DNA of 15,843 nt from Pseudomonadota bacterium (GTDB lineage Bacteria; Desulfobacterota; Anaeroferrophillalia; Anaeroferrophillales; Anaeroferrophillaceae): assembly GCA_011042595.1 (NCBI GenBank), contig DQWO01000247.1, positions 1-15,843 of the forward strand, in the 5' to 3' direction. Below the pieces are notes generated by a model. That model did not search any database and had not been told where the DNA came from. It saw only the letters and a program-made list of their open reading frames with translations. The first letter of the stretch is position 1. Each line of letters begins with the position of its first letter. Made by a program: the position numbers and the translations under genes. Of this stretch, positions 1 through 6,453 are shown one piece after another.

Positions 1-860
1 GGATCTTTATAATAATACTGTCCGGTACCAAGACCTGGAACCCCATCGACAAAGTTGGCCGGCTGGCCGCCGGTTCCCCCGAGAGTGGCTTCAAAATTCG
101 TTATCCCGGCCTGCAGTGCAGCCAGAACGTTGGCGTTGCCCCAGCCCCGGGTCACATGAAAGTGGGCAACATGCAAATCGGTATTGGGCAGGGCATCCAG
201 AATCATGGAAAAATAGCGGTACACTTTGTCGGGCGGCGCAGAACCGTCGTGATCGGCATGTTCAATATCATCGGCGCCGATGCTCAGCCACCTTTTGGTA
301 AACTCCACCGCATCCTCAAACTTGGTGGGACCGGAAATGGGACTGCCCCAGATAGTACTCACCGTACCACACATCTTGATACCGGCATCTTTACATTTTT
401 TTATGCAGCGCTCCGCCTCCCGCCAATAAGCCGGCAATGTACTGCCGGAGTTGGCAAAATGGTGCTGCTCGTCGGTGGAAACCATCATCAGAATCCGGTC
501 GGGACCATAGCCCTTTTCTTTCAGCTCGATCGCCCGGTCAACAGCGCTCTCACGAATGGTAATGCAGGTCCATTCAATATCACTATGTTCAAAACCGCGC
601 TTGGCCAGCCGTTTCTTGAAAATATCACTGTGCACACTTTTCAGCAGTTCTTCCGCGTCATTGAACTGGGGCATATTGCGGGGATTGCCCAGGTTGGTAA
701 CCTCCATCTTCTTCACCCCGGCAAAAGCCAGTTCGTGCAGGTAGAAGGCTTTGGCTCGGGTGGGGATAAAATGCTCCTCATGCTGAAAACCGTCACGAAT
801 CGTAATATCGCCAATATTGACTTTTTTGGGCATTCTTGCAAAAATTTCAAACAGATCATG
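1..860 (-). CDS. DRE-TIM metallolyase-like protein (HMGL-like / pyruvate carboxyltransferase family), partial, probable 5' frameshift
   Basis: The frame is open from the left edge to about position 860 and encodes roughly 277 residues from the ATG at 831-833, with the C-terminus cut off by the window. The N-terminal IRDGFQ motif matches the DRE-TIM R-D pair. Near the visible end an H-F-H motif, a GWGNAN segment and a GGTGGQP loop match the metal-binding His-x-His and glycine loop of the family. The HMG-CoA lyase catalytic Cys (GGCP) is absent, so an ordinary HMG-CoA lyase is unlikely; the substrate is unknown. The only good Shine-Dalgarno (AGGAG, 881-885) serves an ATG at 868-870 that reads MAKHDLFEIF and then leaves frame at a run of six A (840-845). 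In the frame as given, the starts are ATG 858-860 or 831-833, both without a ribosome site. It is downstream of the crotonase gene on the same strand. Family assignment is firm; function is not. Confidence 0.82.
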
Positions 861-906
861 TTTTGCCATGGTCGTTATTCTCCTGTTTTTAAGTTTTTGT
901 GTTTAT

Positions 907-985
907 GATGTGATTCGCGGCGGACGCCTCGGAGCCGGCCATGGACGGCCGGCGAGAATGAGCGAGAGCCATGCCGGTACATCCT
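907..985 (+). repeat. Partial copy of a hairpin-bearing palindromic repeat (copy 1)
   Basis: This intergenic 79-bp block matches the reverse complement of 15666-15743. It has a 15-base left flank, CCTCGGAG, a variable hairpin (arms 934-940 and 947-953, 7 bp, loop ATGGAC), then a 21-base right flank and ACATCCT. The flanks are identical in both copies except one base near the end and a 5-base stretch. The hairpin arms differ in sequence but still pair. This copy lacks the other half of the full element at 15664-15796, so it appears truncated. It fills most of the gap between the partial lyase and the hydratase gene. Confidence 0.8.
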
Positions 986-1012
986 CAAGAACAATTACTT
1001 ATTTCAAACATC

Positions 1013-1792
1013 TCACTCTCCGGTATAGACCGGTTTTCTTTTCTCCCGGAAAGCCAGCAGTCCTTCCTGACGATCCTTGGTGGGAATAGTTACCGCATAG
1101 CAGTTTGATTCCAACGCCAGGCCGGAACCAAGGTCAATTTCACTGCCATAATTAATCGCATATTTAGCCATTTCCAGGGCGACAGGGGCATTTTGCTTGA
1201 TCTTGGCCGCCATTTCCAGGGCTTCATCAAGAAGCTTGCCTTCGGCCGCCACCCGGTTTACCAGACCGATCTCCAAAGCCTCTGCCGCTTTGAGACGCTG
1301 GGCAAGGAAAACAAGTTCCTTGGCCTTTCCCTTGCCCACCAGACGGGCCAGTCTCTGGGTCCCTCCAGCTCCGGGGATAATTCCCAGGCTGGTTTCCGTA
1401 AGCCCCATTATTGCTGTCGGGGCCGCAATCCTGATGTCTGAGGCCATCGCCAGTTCTGTTCCACCCCCGAAAGCGAAACCATTGACAGCAGCAATAACCG
1501 GTTTAGGTAGATTTTCAACCATGGTAAAAGTGTTTCTGATAGTAAAAATATACTGCTTCACCTCAACCGGGGTCATGGTAGCCCGCTCTCTCAAATCAGC
1601 GCCGGAACAAAATGCCTTTTCTCCGGCGCCGGTAATAACCACCACCCGCACCGCTGGATCAAAAGCAATCGCTTTAACCTCTTCAGCCAGGGCGGCCAGC
1701 AGCTCTCGATTCAGCGAGTTCATACTTTGTGGCCGGTTTAAAGTTAACAAAAACACCCCGTCTCGATTTTCAGTCAAAATCAATTCTGACAT
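1013..1792 (-). CDS. Enoyl-CoA hydratase/isomerase family protein (methylglutaconyl-CoA hydratase-like)
   Basis: A complete 259-residue crotonase-fold protein, the usual length for short-chain enoyl-CoA hydratases. The oxyanion-hole segments are CSGADL (about 62-67) and FAFGGGTEL (107-114). Both hydratase acids are present: Glu113 (GGGTELAM) and Glu133 before SLGIIPGAGGTQRL. It should therefore add water to a 2-enoyl-CoA in the cytoplasm. The TQRL motif and its neighbours (HMG-CoA lyase, acyl-CoA dehydrogenase) make 3-methylglutaconyl-CoA hydratase (LiuC/AUH type) a reasonable guess, but crotonyl-CoA hydratase cannot be excluded from sequence alone. The start is supported by GGAAGGA seven bases upstream of the ATG. 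It lies 264 bp downstream of the HMG-CoA lyase gene, with a MITE-like element in between, and may still belong to the same transcript. Confidence 0.93.
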   Translation of the reverse strand: MSELILTENRDGVFLLTLNRPQSMNSLNRELLAALAEEVKAIAFDPAVRVVVITGAGEKAFCSGADLRERATMTPVEVKQYIFTIRNTFTMVENLPKPVIAAVNGFAFGGGTELAMASDIRIAAPTAIMGLTETSLGIIPGAGGTQRLARLVGKGKAKELVFLAQRLKAAEALEIGLVNRVAAEGKLLDEALEMAAKIKQNAPVALEMAKYAINYGSEIDLGSGLALESNCYAVTIPTKDRQEGLLAFREKRKPVYTGE

Positions 1793-1856
1793 AAGCCTAT
1801 CCTTCCATATTTATAATTTTATCCTGTTATCACAATATCTTACATCTACTAATTAG

Positions 1857-2006
1857 TGTTCAGCTGGAAATATTCATTTCCTGATGAACGCTTTCAGCGT
1901 TCAGCCGTCAGCTTTCAGTAAAACATTGGAGAAACAGCTGCTTAAGCTGACTGCAGAAAGCTGAGAGCTGATTGCCCATCTGGAAACACTAGTTTTCAGA
2001 TGAACA
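1857..2006. repeat. MITE-like palindromic intergenic element
   Basis: A 150-bp element between the lyase and hydratase genes. Both ends begin TGTTCA when read inward, and the terminal inverted repeats extend over about 33 bases with scattered mismatches. Each terminus is itself a hairpin: GGAAAT/ATTTCC at the left, and an 11-bp stem with one G-T pair around ACTA at 1979-2004. Next to the left end is a perfect 8-bp stem (1885-1892 with 1896-1903, loop TTC). Inner arms TCAGCTTTC and GAAAGCTGA also pair. There is no ORF or transposase inside, so it would be a non-autonomous element if mobile. No clear target-site duplication was seen. Confidence 0.7.
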
Positions 2007-2056
2007 TTAAACCGTTTGATGATTAAAAAATGCTACAGGATCCATCATTTAAGCTG

Positions 2057-2974
2057 TCAGGATGATTGACAACCCCGCAAAAAAGGTATCATGTGACTGG
2101 CCAGATGATCCACGTTTTTCTCTAACATATTGGCAGCCTGAAGCAATAAATCCTGAGATATCCCGGTCTTAATGCCCATTTCCTCCAGGCAGAAAACCAA
2201 GTCTTCCGTTGCCAGATTTCCGGCTGCACCCGGAGCAAAAGGACAACCGCCCAAACCACCTAAGGCAGTGTCAAAACGGGTTATCCCCCACTGCAGCCCG
2301 GCAATCACCCCAGCCAGAGCCCGGCCACTGCTGTCATGCAGATGAAGACCAAAATCACTTTTAATATCCTGATCATCAAGGTATTGCAGCAAAGAAAAAA
2401 TCTGGCCGGGAGTCGCCACCCCCCAGGTATCGCATAAGGTTATTTCTTCAACCCCCCAAGCAATGATTTTTTCAAGCAACCCGGCAACCCGGGCAATCGG
2501 AACTTTGCCTTCATAGGGACAGCCAAAAACATTGGAAACCGAAACCCGGATCCGCAGTGATGCCGAAACCATCTTCAGCAGAGCTTCAATGTCTGCCATT
2601 GTTTCAGCAATACTCTGGCCGATATTCTCCTGATTATGGGTTTCACTGGCCGAAATAAAAAATGCAATTTTATCAACCCCGGCAGCAAGTGCCTGTTGCA
2701 ACCCCCGCTGGTTGGGAACCAGGGCCGAATAGACCGTTCCCGGTACCCGATCAATACCGGCAAAAACCTGATTTGCATCCCGCAGTTGAGGGATGGCCCG
2801 GGGATTGACAAAAGAGCTTACTTCAATTTCGGCAAAACCACAGGCAGATAGTGCATTAACCAGGATAATTTTCTGCTCAGTGGGAATAAATTCCGGCAGG
2901 TTCTGCCAGCCATCCCGGGGACCAACTTCAACGATGGTAACCGCTTCCGGCAGGTTTTGATAAGGATTTACCAT
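2057..2974 (-). CDS. mvaB: 3-hydroxy-3-methylglutaryl-CoA lyase
   Basis: A 305-residue cytoplasmic lyase splitting HMG-CoA into acetyl-CoA and acetoacetate, the last step of leucine degradation. All residues known to be catalytic or metal-binding in human HMG-CoA lyase have equivalents. These are Glu16, Arg20 and Asp21 in VEVGPRDG, the Glu of IEVSSFVNP, the NVFGCPYEG segment, the Asp of LCDTWG, the two His of HLHDSSG, the catalytic Cys of GLGGCPFAPG, and Glu-Asp in GNLATEDL. Two substitutions stand out in the normally RDGLQNE motif: here it reads RDGWQNL. The ATG directly follows the TAA of the acyl-CoA dehydrogenase gene (TAAATG), with no separate ribosome site visible. Translation is therefore probably coupled. 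Length and motifs are those of the bacterial family (also called hmgL or liuE). Confidence 0.95.
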   Translation of the reverse strand: MVNPYQNLPEAVTIVEVGPRDGWQNLPEFIPTEQKIILVNALSACGFAEIEVSSFVNPRAIPQLRDANQVFAGIDRVPGTVYSALVPNQRGLQQALAAGVDKIAFFISASETHNQENIGQSIAETMADIEALLKMVSASLRIRVSVSNVFGCPYEGKVPIARVAGLLEKIIAWGVEEITLCDTWGVATPGQIFSLLQYLDDQDIKSDFGLHLHDSSGRALAGVIAGLQWGITRFDTALGGLGGCPFAPGAAGNLATEDLVFCLEEMGIKTGISQDLLLQAANMLEKNVDHLASHMIPFLRGCQSS

Positions 2975-4126
2975 TTATTGCAGCAAACGTGAAATCACAA
3001 TTCGCTGGACCTCGGAAGTTCCCTCACCAATATCCAGCAGTTTCTGATCCCGATAGAATCTTTCAACATCATATTCTTTCATCAAACCGTAACCACCATG
3101 AATCTGGACCGCATGATTAACCACCCTGCCCATGGTTTCCGAGCAGTAAAGCTTGCCCATGGCGGCCTCCTTGGAAAACGGCCGATTCTGATCCCGCAAC
3201 CAGCAGGCTTTATAAAGCAGATTCCTGGCCAGCTCAATTTCCATGGCCATATCCGCCAGCTTAAACTGGGTAATCTGAAAATCTATCAGCGGCCGGCCAA
3301 ACTGCTGCCGTTCATTGGCATAGCGCAAAGCTTTTTCAAAAGCACCCTGGGCACCGCCAAGGCCCATCGCCCCAATGCTGAGACGCCCACCATCCAGAGT
3401 CGACAGCATCATATGAAAACCAGCACCCTGCTTGCCGAGAAGGTTTTCTTTAGGCACCCGGCAGTCATCAAAATATATTTCTGTGGTATTGGATGACCGC
3501 CACATCATTTTTTTATGCATAACCCGGCAATCCAACCCGGAAGCATCGGCGGGAACCAGAATACAGCTCATCTCCGGCCGACCATCAGACCTGGTACCGG
3601 TAACTGCCTGGACCACAATAACCCCGGTAATCGGGGTGGAAGCATTGGTAATAAAGATTTTTGAGCCATTAATAACCCATTCATTGCCGTCCAATACGGC
3701 ATTGGTCTTTGAATTACCAGCATCGGAACCGGCATTGGCCTCCGTTAAACCAAAAGCTGCCAGCATTTTACCCGAGCATAAAGGAGGCAGCCATTTTTTC
3801 TTCTGTTCTTCAGAACCGAAATAATTGATCGGCCCAATCCCCAGGGAATTTCCCGCTGCCACGGTGGCAGCCTGGGAACCATCAACCCGGGCAATTTCCT
3901 CAACAGCAATGATATAGGAAATATAATCCAGACCTGAACCGCCATATTCAGGAGACACAAACATGCCAAATAAACCAAGATCCCCCATTTTTCTGGTCAA
4001 TTCCAGGGAAAACTCTTCCTTTTCATCCAATTCCTGCGCTACCGGCGCAATCTCCTTTTCCGCAAAAGAGCGCACACTTTTACGCAGAATTTTCTGCTCT
4101 TCCGCCAAATCAAAAGATAAAGCCAT
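2975..4126 (-). CDS. Acyl-CoA dehydrogenase (short-chain / butyryl-CoA dehydrogenase type)
   Basis: A 383-residue FAD enzyme that oxidises an acyl-CoA to the 2-enoyl-CoA and passes electrons to electron-transfer flavoprotein. Family signatures in order are the N-terminal helical domain (EEQKILRKSVRSFAEKEI), the FAD/substrate segment AAFGLTEANAGSDA (about 124-137), WVINGSKIFITNA, the helix R-Q-Q-F-G-R-P, QIHGGYG, and the C-terminal EGTSEVQR. Glu368 in that last motif is at the position of the catalytic base of butyryl/short-chain dehydrogenases. Isovaleryl-CoA dehydrogenases usually have Gly or Ala there and a Glu earlier, in a motif like LDLERL, which here reads LDGGRL. So a butyryl-, methylbutyryl- or isobutyryl-type substrate is more likely than isovaleryl-CoA, despite the adjacent HMG-CoA lyase. 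It is the first gene of the minus-strand cluster, with an AAAGGGG ribosome site just upstream. Confidence 0.94.
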   Translation of the reverse strand: MALSFDLAEEQKILRKSVRSFAEKEIAPVAQELDEKEEFSLELTRKMGDLGLFGMFVSPEYGGSGLDYISYIIAVEEIARVDGSQAATVAAGNSLGIGPINYFGSEEQKKKWLPPLCSGKMLAAFGLTEANAGSDAGNSKTNAVLDGNEWVINGSKIFITNASTPITGVIVVQAVTGTRSDGRPEMSCILVPADASGLDCRVMHKKMMWRSSNTTEIYFDDCRVPKENLLGKQGAGFHMMLSTLDGGRLSIGAMGLGGAQGAFEKALRYANERQQFGRPLIDFQITQFKLADMAMEIELARNLLYKACWLRDQNRPFSKEAAMGKLYCSETMGRVVNHAVQIHGGYGLMKEYDVERFYRDQKLLDIGEGTSEVQRIVISRLLQ

Positions 4127-4140
4127 CTTCCAGCCCCTTT

Positions 4141-4170
4141 CTTAATTAACACTTTACGTTAACTGTTAAG
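4141..4170. promoter_or_regulatory. Candidate operator: inverted repeat upstream of the acyl-CoA dehydrogenase
   Basis: TTAACA at 4146-4151 and TGTTAA at 4164-4169 form a perfect inverted repeat separated by 12 bases. The whole segment is bounded by CTTAA and TTAAG. It lies 15-44 bases upstream of the dehydrogenase start, downstream of the candidate promoter at 4206-4232, where a repressor would block transcription. No regulator gene is in the window. The region is AT-rich, so chance is possible. Confidence 0.35.
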
Positions 4171-4205
4171 ATGTGGATAAAAAAATGCAAATAGAACTGG
4201 ATTTC

Positions 4206-4232
4206 GATATATCATTTCAGCTACCATGTCAA
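4206..4232 (-). promoter_or_regulatory. Candidate sigma70 promoter for the acyl-CoA dehydrogenase operon
   Basis: Read on the minus strand, a perfect -35 TTGACA (4227-4232) is followed after 15 bases by TATATC (4206-4211). The spacer is short and the -10 imperfect, so the call is tentative. It is placed correctly to drive the dehydrogenase and lyase genes, with about 70-80 bases of leader that would include the inverted repeat at 4141-4170. Confidence 0.33.
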
Positions 4233-4327
4233 TCAAAAAGGGTATTTCAACTCAAATTGCAGCTTGATTATTGCCAAAGCAGTATGTTAGATTTACTAAA
4301 GAATTCATCAATTTCACGGAGGTTATG

Positions 4328-4522
4328 ATGTGTCAATCGAATGCCTTTCTGGTTAAAAAGAACGGAACCGAAGAAATGGTGATGGAGGATGTTTCTCTCA
4401 TCACCCCGATGGAAGATGGCTCCCTGGAACTAACCGGCCTTTTTGGAGACCGTTTAACCCTCAATGCCTCCATCAAAGAGATGGATTTATTGAAGCATAA
4501 AATTCTCATCCAGGAAAACTGA
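4328..4522 (+). CDS. cooT: CooT family nickel-binding protein
   Basis: A 64-residue protein beginning Met-Cys, with the CooT-family pattern: an N-terminal MC-x-(S/A)-x-A-x-L strand, then V-MEDVSLI, L-x-L-x-x-LFG-D and a C-terminal K-E-M-D-L strand. In Rhodospirillum rubrum CooT, Cys2 takes part in Ni(II) binding. For that reason the second of two adjacent ATGs (4328) is chosen over 4325 or the far upstream in-frame ATG at 4271. The ribosome site GGAGG (4318-4322) is five bases from this ATG, which supports the choice. CooT is known from the nickel-insertion accessory set for carbon monoxide dehydrogenase, but free-standing homologues are common in anaerobes. No CODH or other nickel-enzyme gene lies in this window. 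Its stop abuts the stop of nfi on the other strand with no spacer. Confidence 0.85.
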   Translation: MCQSNAFLVKKNGTEEMVMEDVSLITPMEDGSLELTGLFGDRLTLNASIKEMDLLKHKILIQEN

Positions 4523-5239
4523 TCACGCTGATGCTACCGGCCGTTCTATTTCTGCCAGCCATTTTTGGCGCATCCGGTTAACATACTGGTGAGCCTGGCG
4601 GGTAACTTCCGGCAAACGATAGCGGGTGGAAAGTTTCAGCACCATCATGGCTGCCCGCTTTACACTTATAAGGTGACCCGGCGAAACAAAAACCGGCTTA
4701 ACCCGCTCCCGGGTCCGGACTACCATGCCGAGAAGATCCCCGGTCGCTCCCTGCAATGGAGTCATTGCCCCCTTTCCCAACCCCGGCTGCCGATATTCTC
4801 CCACCAGTCTGCTTTTGGCACAACCAATAGTCGGCAGGTCAAAAAGAACACCCAGATGCGCAGCCAGTCCCAAACCGCGGGGGTGGGCTATCCCCTGCCC
4901 ATCACAGACCAGCAAATCCGGCAGGCGGGAACAACGATGCAGAATTCCAGCCAGCAATGGCCCCTCACGAAAGGTCAACAATCCGGGGATATAGGGAAAA
5001 GAAGCCACGTCTGATTGCTGTTCCACCGCCATCAGAGTTAAATCCGGATAAGAAAATATCAGCACAGCAGCGAACAGCATGTTGTGGCGCCGGTCATAAG
5101 AAATATCGGCCCCAGCTACAGTTTCCGGCGGCCAGTTATCCTGATCTGCGACAATGACCCGTTCCCGCAGCTGCCGCTGTAAATCTACTGCTTCCTTGTA
5201 TGATAATTGCCATGGATGATTGATGACCTGATGAGACAT
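4523..5239 (-). CDS. nfi: Endonuclease V (deoxyinosine 3' endonuclease)
   Basis: A 238-residue DNA-repair endonuclease that nicks DNA one base 3' of deoxyinosine formed by adenine deamination. The conserved features are Asp45 (VAGADISY), the wedge motif FPYIPGL (81-87) with Tyr83, Glu92 in FREGP, Asp113 in CDGQGIAHPRGLG, Lys142 and His189 in SPGH. Asp45, Glu92 and Asp113 correspond to the Mg-binding acids of the Thermotoga enzyme. Length is typical for the family (about 220-240). The start is supported by AGAGGA eight bases upstream of the ATG. It is transcribed divergently from ilvE and convergently with cooT, apparently as a single gene. Confidence 0.95.
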   Translation of the reverse strand: MSHQVINHPWQLSYKEAVDLQRQLRERVIVADQDNWPPETVAGADISYDRRHNMLFAAVLIFSYPDLTLMAVEQQSDVASFPYIPGLLTFREGPLLAGILHRCSRLPDLLVCDGQGIAHPRGLGLAAHLGVLFDLPTIGCAKSRLVGEYRQPGLGKGAMTPLQGATGDLLGMVVRTRERVKPVFVSPGHLISVKRAAMMVLKLSTRYRLPEVTRQAHQYVNRMRQKWLAEIERPVASA

Positions 5240-5305
5240 GCTCCAATCCTCTTAAAAACATAGAAAAAACACCGCCTACCACTAACCTGTCACGCATTTT
5301 GCGCC

Positions 5306-5334
5306 TTGTCAAGAAAAGTGAAACCTGCTATAGC
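5306..5334 (+). promoter_or_regulatory. Candidate sigma70 promoter of ilvE-rimO-rsmE
   Basis: TTGTCA at 5306-5311 (five of six -35 bases) is followed after exactly 17 bases by TATAGC at 5329-5334 (four of six -10 bases). Transcription from here would leave about 36 bases of leader containing the AGGAG ribosome site at 5361-5365. Confidence 0.5.
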
Positions 5335-5376
5335 CCAAAATGAAATGACCATTTTTATCAAGGAGTAATAGAGACC

Positions 5377-6453
5377 ATGGAAAGATTATGTATATCCCGC
5401 AACTCAATGAAAAAACCGATTCCAGCTGCTGACCAACTGGGTTTCGGCAAGCTTTTTTCTGACCACATGCTGGCCATGGATTACAACCGGGAACAGGGAT
5501 GGCACCATCCACGAATTGAACCATATGCTCCTTTCTGTGTTGAACCGGCAATGATGGTTTTTCATTACGGCCAGGCTATTTTTGAAGGGATGAAGGCCTT
5601 TCGCCTGGAAGATGGCAATATCGGTATTTTCCGCCCCCATACCCATTTTGCCCGGCTTAACCGGTCCGCCGATCGACTGTGCATCCCCCAGATCGATCCG
5701 GAATTTATCCTTGACGCACTCAAACAGCTGCTCAAAGTTGATCACCAGTGGGTTCCCAATGCCAAGGGAACAGCCCTTTATATCAGGCCGTTCATCATCG
5801 CCACCGATAATTTTCTCGGCGTCCGGCCTTCTAATACCTACAAGTTTTTCATCATCCTTTCACCGGTGGGCGCCTATTATGCCGAAGGGTTTAACCCGGT
5901 AAAGATCCTGGTGGAGGATGAATTTGTGCGGGCGTCACAGGGAGGCATTGGGCACATTAAAACACCGGGAAATTATGCTGCCAGCCTGCTGGCGGCTTTA
6001 AAAGCACAGGAAAAGGGTTATACCCAGGTTCTCTGGCTTGATGCCAAAGAGTTGAAACTCCTGGAAGAAGTGGGAACCATGAATATTATGCTGAAGATTG
6101 ATGGAGAAGTTATCACTCCTCCCTTAGGCGGCAGCATTTTACCGGGGACTACCCGCGATTCTGTTCTGACTATTCTCAAAGAATGGGGGATCCCCTGCGC
6201 TGAACGCCCCATCAGCATAGATAAAGTCATGACGGCGGCAAGTAACGGAAAACTGGAAGAAATGTTTGGAACCGGCACCGCAGCGGTTATCTCACCGGTG
6301 GGTGAACTGAGATATCAACAGCAGGCATTCAAGATCAATGACGGTAAAGTTGGCGCCTTATCCCAACGTCTTTTCGACCATATTGCCGGGATTCAATATG
6401 GCCTGTTGCCTGACACCTATGGATGGCTGGAAAAAGTAACCATCAGCGGATGA
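5377..6453 (+). CDS. ilvE: Branched-chain amino acid aminotransferase
   Basis: A 358-residue fold-type IV PLP enzyme interconverting leucine, isoleucine or valine and their 2-oxo acids with 2-oxoglutarate/glutamate (EC 2.6.1.42). It is the longer type-2 form resembling eukaryotic and Bacillus YwaA enzymes. Motifs: YGQAIFEGMKAF (64-75), RPFI, the PLP lysine Lys195 in GHIKTPGNYAAS, E-E-V-G-T-M-N (230-236) and GTGTAAVISPVG near the C-terminus. The start at 5377 has AGGAG 11 bases upstream; ATG 5407 is a weaker alternative. The stop overlaps the rimO start (ATGA). Its position close to the acyl-CoA cluster suggests it could feed branched-chain oxo-acids to that pathway as well as act in biosynthesis, but it is on the other strand with its own promoter. 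Confidence 0.95.
   Translation: MERLCISRNSMKKPIPAADQLGFGKLFSDHMLAMDYNREQGWHHPRIEPYAPFCVEPAMMVFHYGQAIFEGMKAFRLEDGNIGIFRPHTHFARLNRSADRLCIPQIDPEFILDALKQLLKVDHQWVPNAKGTALYIRPFIIATDNFLGVRPSNTYKFFIILSPVGAYYAEGFNPVKILVEDEFVRASQGGIGHIKTPGNYAASLLAALKAQEKGYTQVLWLDAKELKLLEEVGTMNIMLKIDGEVITPPLGGSILPGTTRDSVLTILKEWGIPCAERPISIDKVMTAASNGKLEEMFGTGTAAVISPVGELRYQQQAFKINDGKVGALSQRLFDHIAGIQYGLLPDTYGWLEKVTISG

Noticed and set aside
156..908. 250-codon plus-strand ORF over the left-edge gene
   Set aside because: It is the opposite-strand shadow of the DRE-TIM lyase gene, has no family motif, and the minus-strand frame shows clear conserved motifs throughout.
1197..1856. 219-codon plus-strand ORF
   Set aside because: It is antisense to the crotonase gene, Ser/Ala/Pro-rich low-complexity translation, no ribosome site, no motifs.
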